Assembly: GCA_964428835.1 (NCBI GenBank)
Contig: CAYRZQ010000089.1
Span: 1 to 5,285 of the forward strand
Length of the DNA: 5,285 bases
Source of the DNA: JAIXWP01 sp964428835
GTDB lineage: Bacteria > Bacteroidota > Bacteroidia > Flavobacteriales_D > Sanyastnellaceae
Direction: 5' to 3'
Shown: in pieces, positions 5,270 through 5,285 of the stretch
How positions within the stretch are numbered: position 1 is the first letter of the stretch
Layout: every line of letters begins with the position of its first letter
The notes under the pieces: generated by a model
Told to the model about the DNA's origin: nothing
The model's database searches: none
The model's input: the letters and a program-made list of their open reading frames with translations, nothing else
Translations under genes and position numbers: made by a program

Positions 5270-5285
5270 TGTTTTTTTTTACAAA
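5270..5285 (-). promoter_or_regulatory. A-rich leader of the GxxExxY gene, possible truncated -7 box
   Basis: In gene orientation the visible leader reads TTTGT-A9-CA before the ATG. A-rich leaders replace Shine-Dalgarno sites in Bacteroidota. The TTTG at the window edge (5285-5282) could be the second half of a TAnnTTTG -7 box, which would give a very short leader, but the other half lies outside the window. The A9 run is a possible site of slippage. Confidence 0.25.

Overview
The window looks like a piece of a Bacteroidota chromosome (Flavobacteriales-like or a related marine/freshwater lineage; I cannot be more precise). The evidence is a large secreted protein ending in a type IX secretion system (T9SS) C-terminal sorting domain, a DUF6624-type exported protein, start codons without Shine-Dalgarno sequences, and -7 boxes of the Bacteroidota type (TAnnTTTG).

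Layout. Positions 1-164 are a leader without a gene, with a candidate promoter at 110-139. Positions 165-1100 (+) encode a 311-residue exported protein with a helical N-terminal half and a DUF6624-like C-terminal half. Positions 1101-1488 are a gene-free 388-bp gap almost completely filled by nested palindromic repeats: outer arms built from A/G-rich AGGGGATA and GGGGCGA units, and inside them a 213-bp CTCTGCG element (copy A). Positions 1489-4602 (+) encode a 1037-residue T9SS-secreted protein: signal peptide, 14 beta-propeller-type repeats of about 48 residues, two putative-Ig repeats, one more Ig-like module and the T9SS tail. Positions 4603-4706 are a short gap with a repeat fragment and a small hairpin. 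Positions 4707-4893 hold a second CTCTGCG element (copy B), in the opposite orientation to copy A. Positions 4892-5269 (-) encode a 125-residue GxxExxY-family protein with a PD-(D/E)XK nuclease-like motif.

The two exported proteins are probably surface or secreted products and need not act together. The most interesting part is the repeat pair plus the GxxExxY gene. Copies A and B are the same element: by hand alignment about 166 of 187 bases match, and the length difference is explained exactly by one 10-nt and one 16-nt indel. Copy B ends inside the stop codon of the GxxExxY gene. My working hypothesis is that the element is a non-autonomous mobile or structured-nucleic-acid unit and that the small nuclease-like protein acts on it or is carried with it, in the way RAYT transposases relate to REP palindromes. 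The sequence shows the linkage but does not prove the function.
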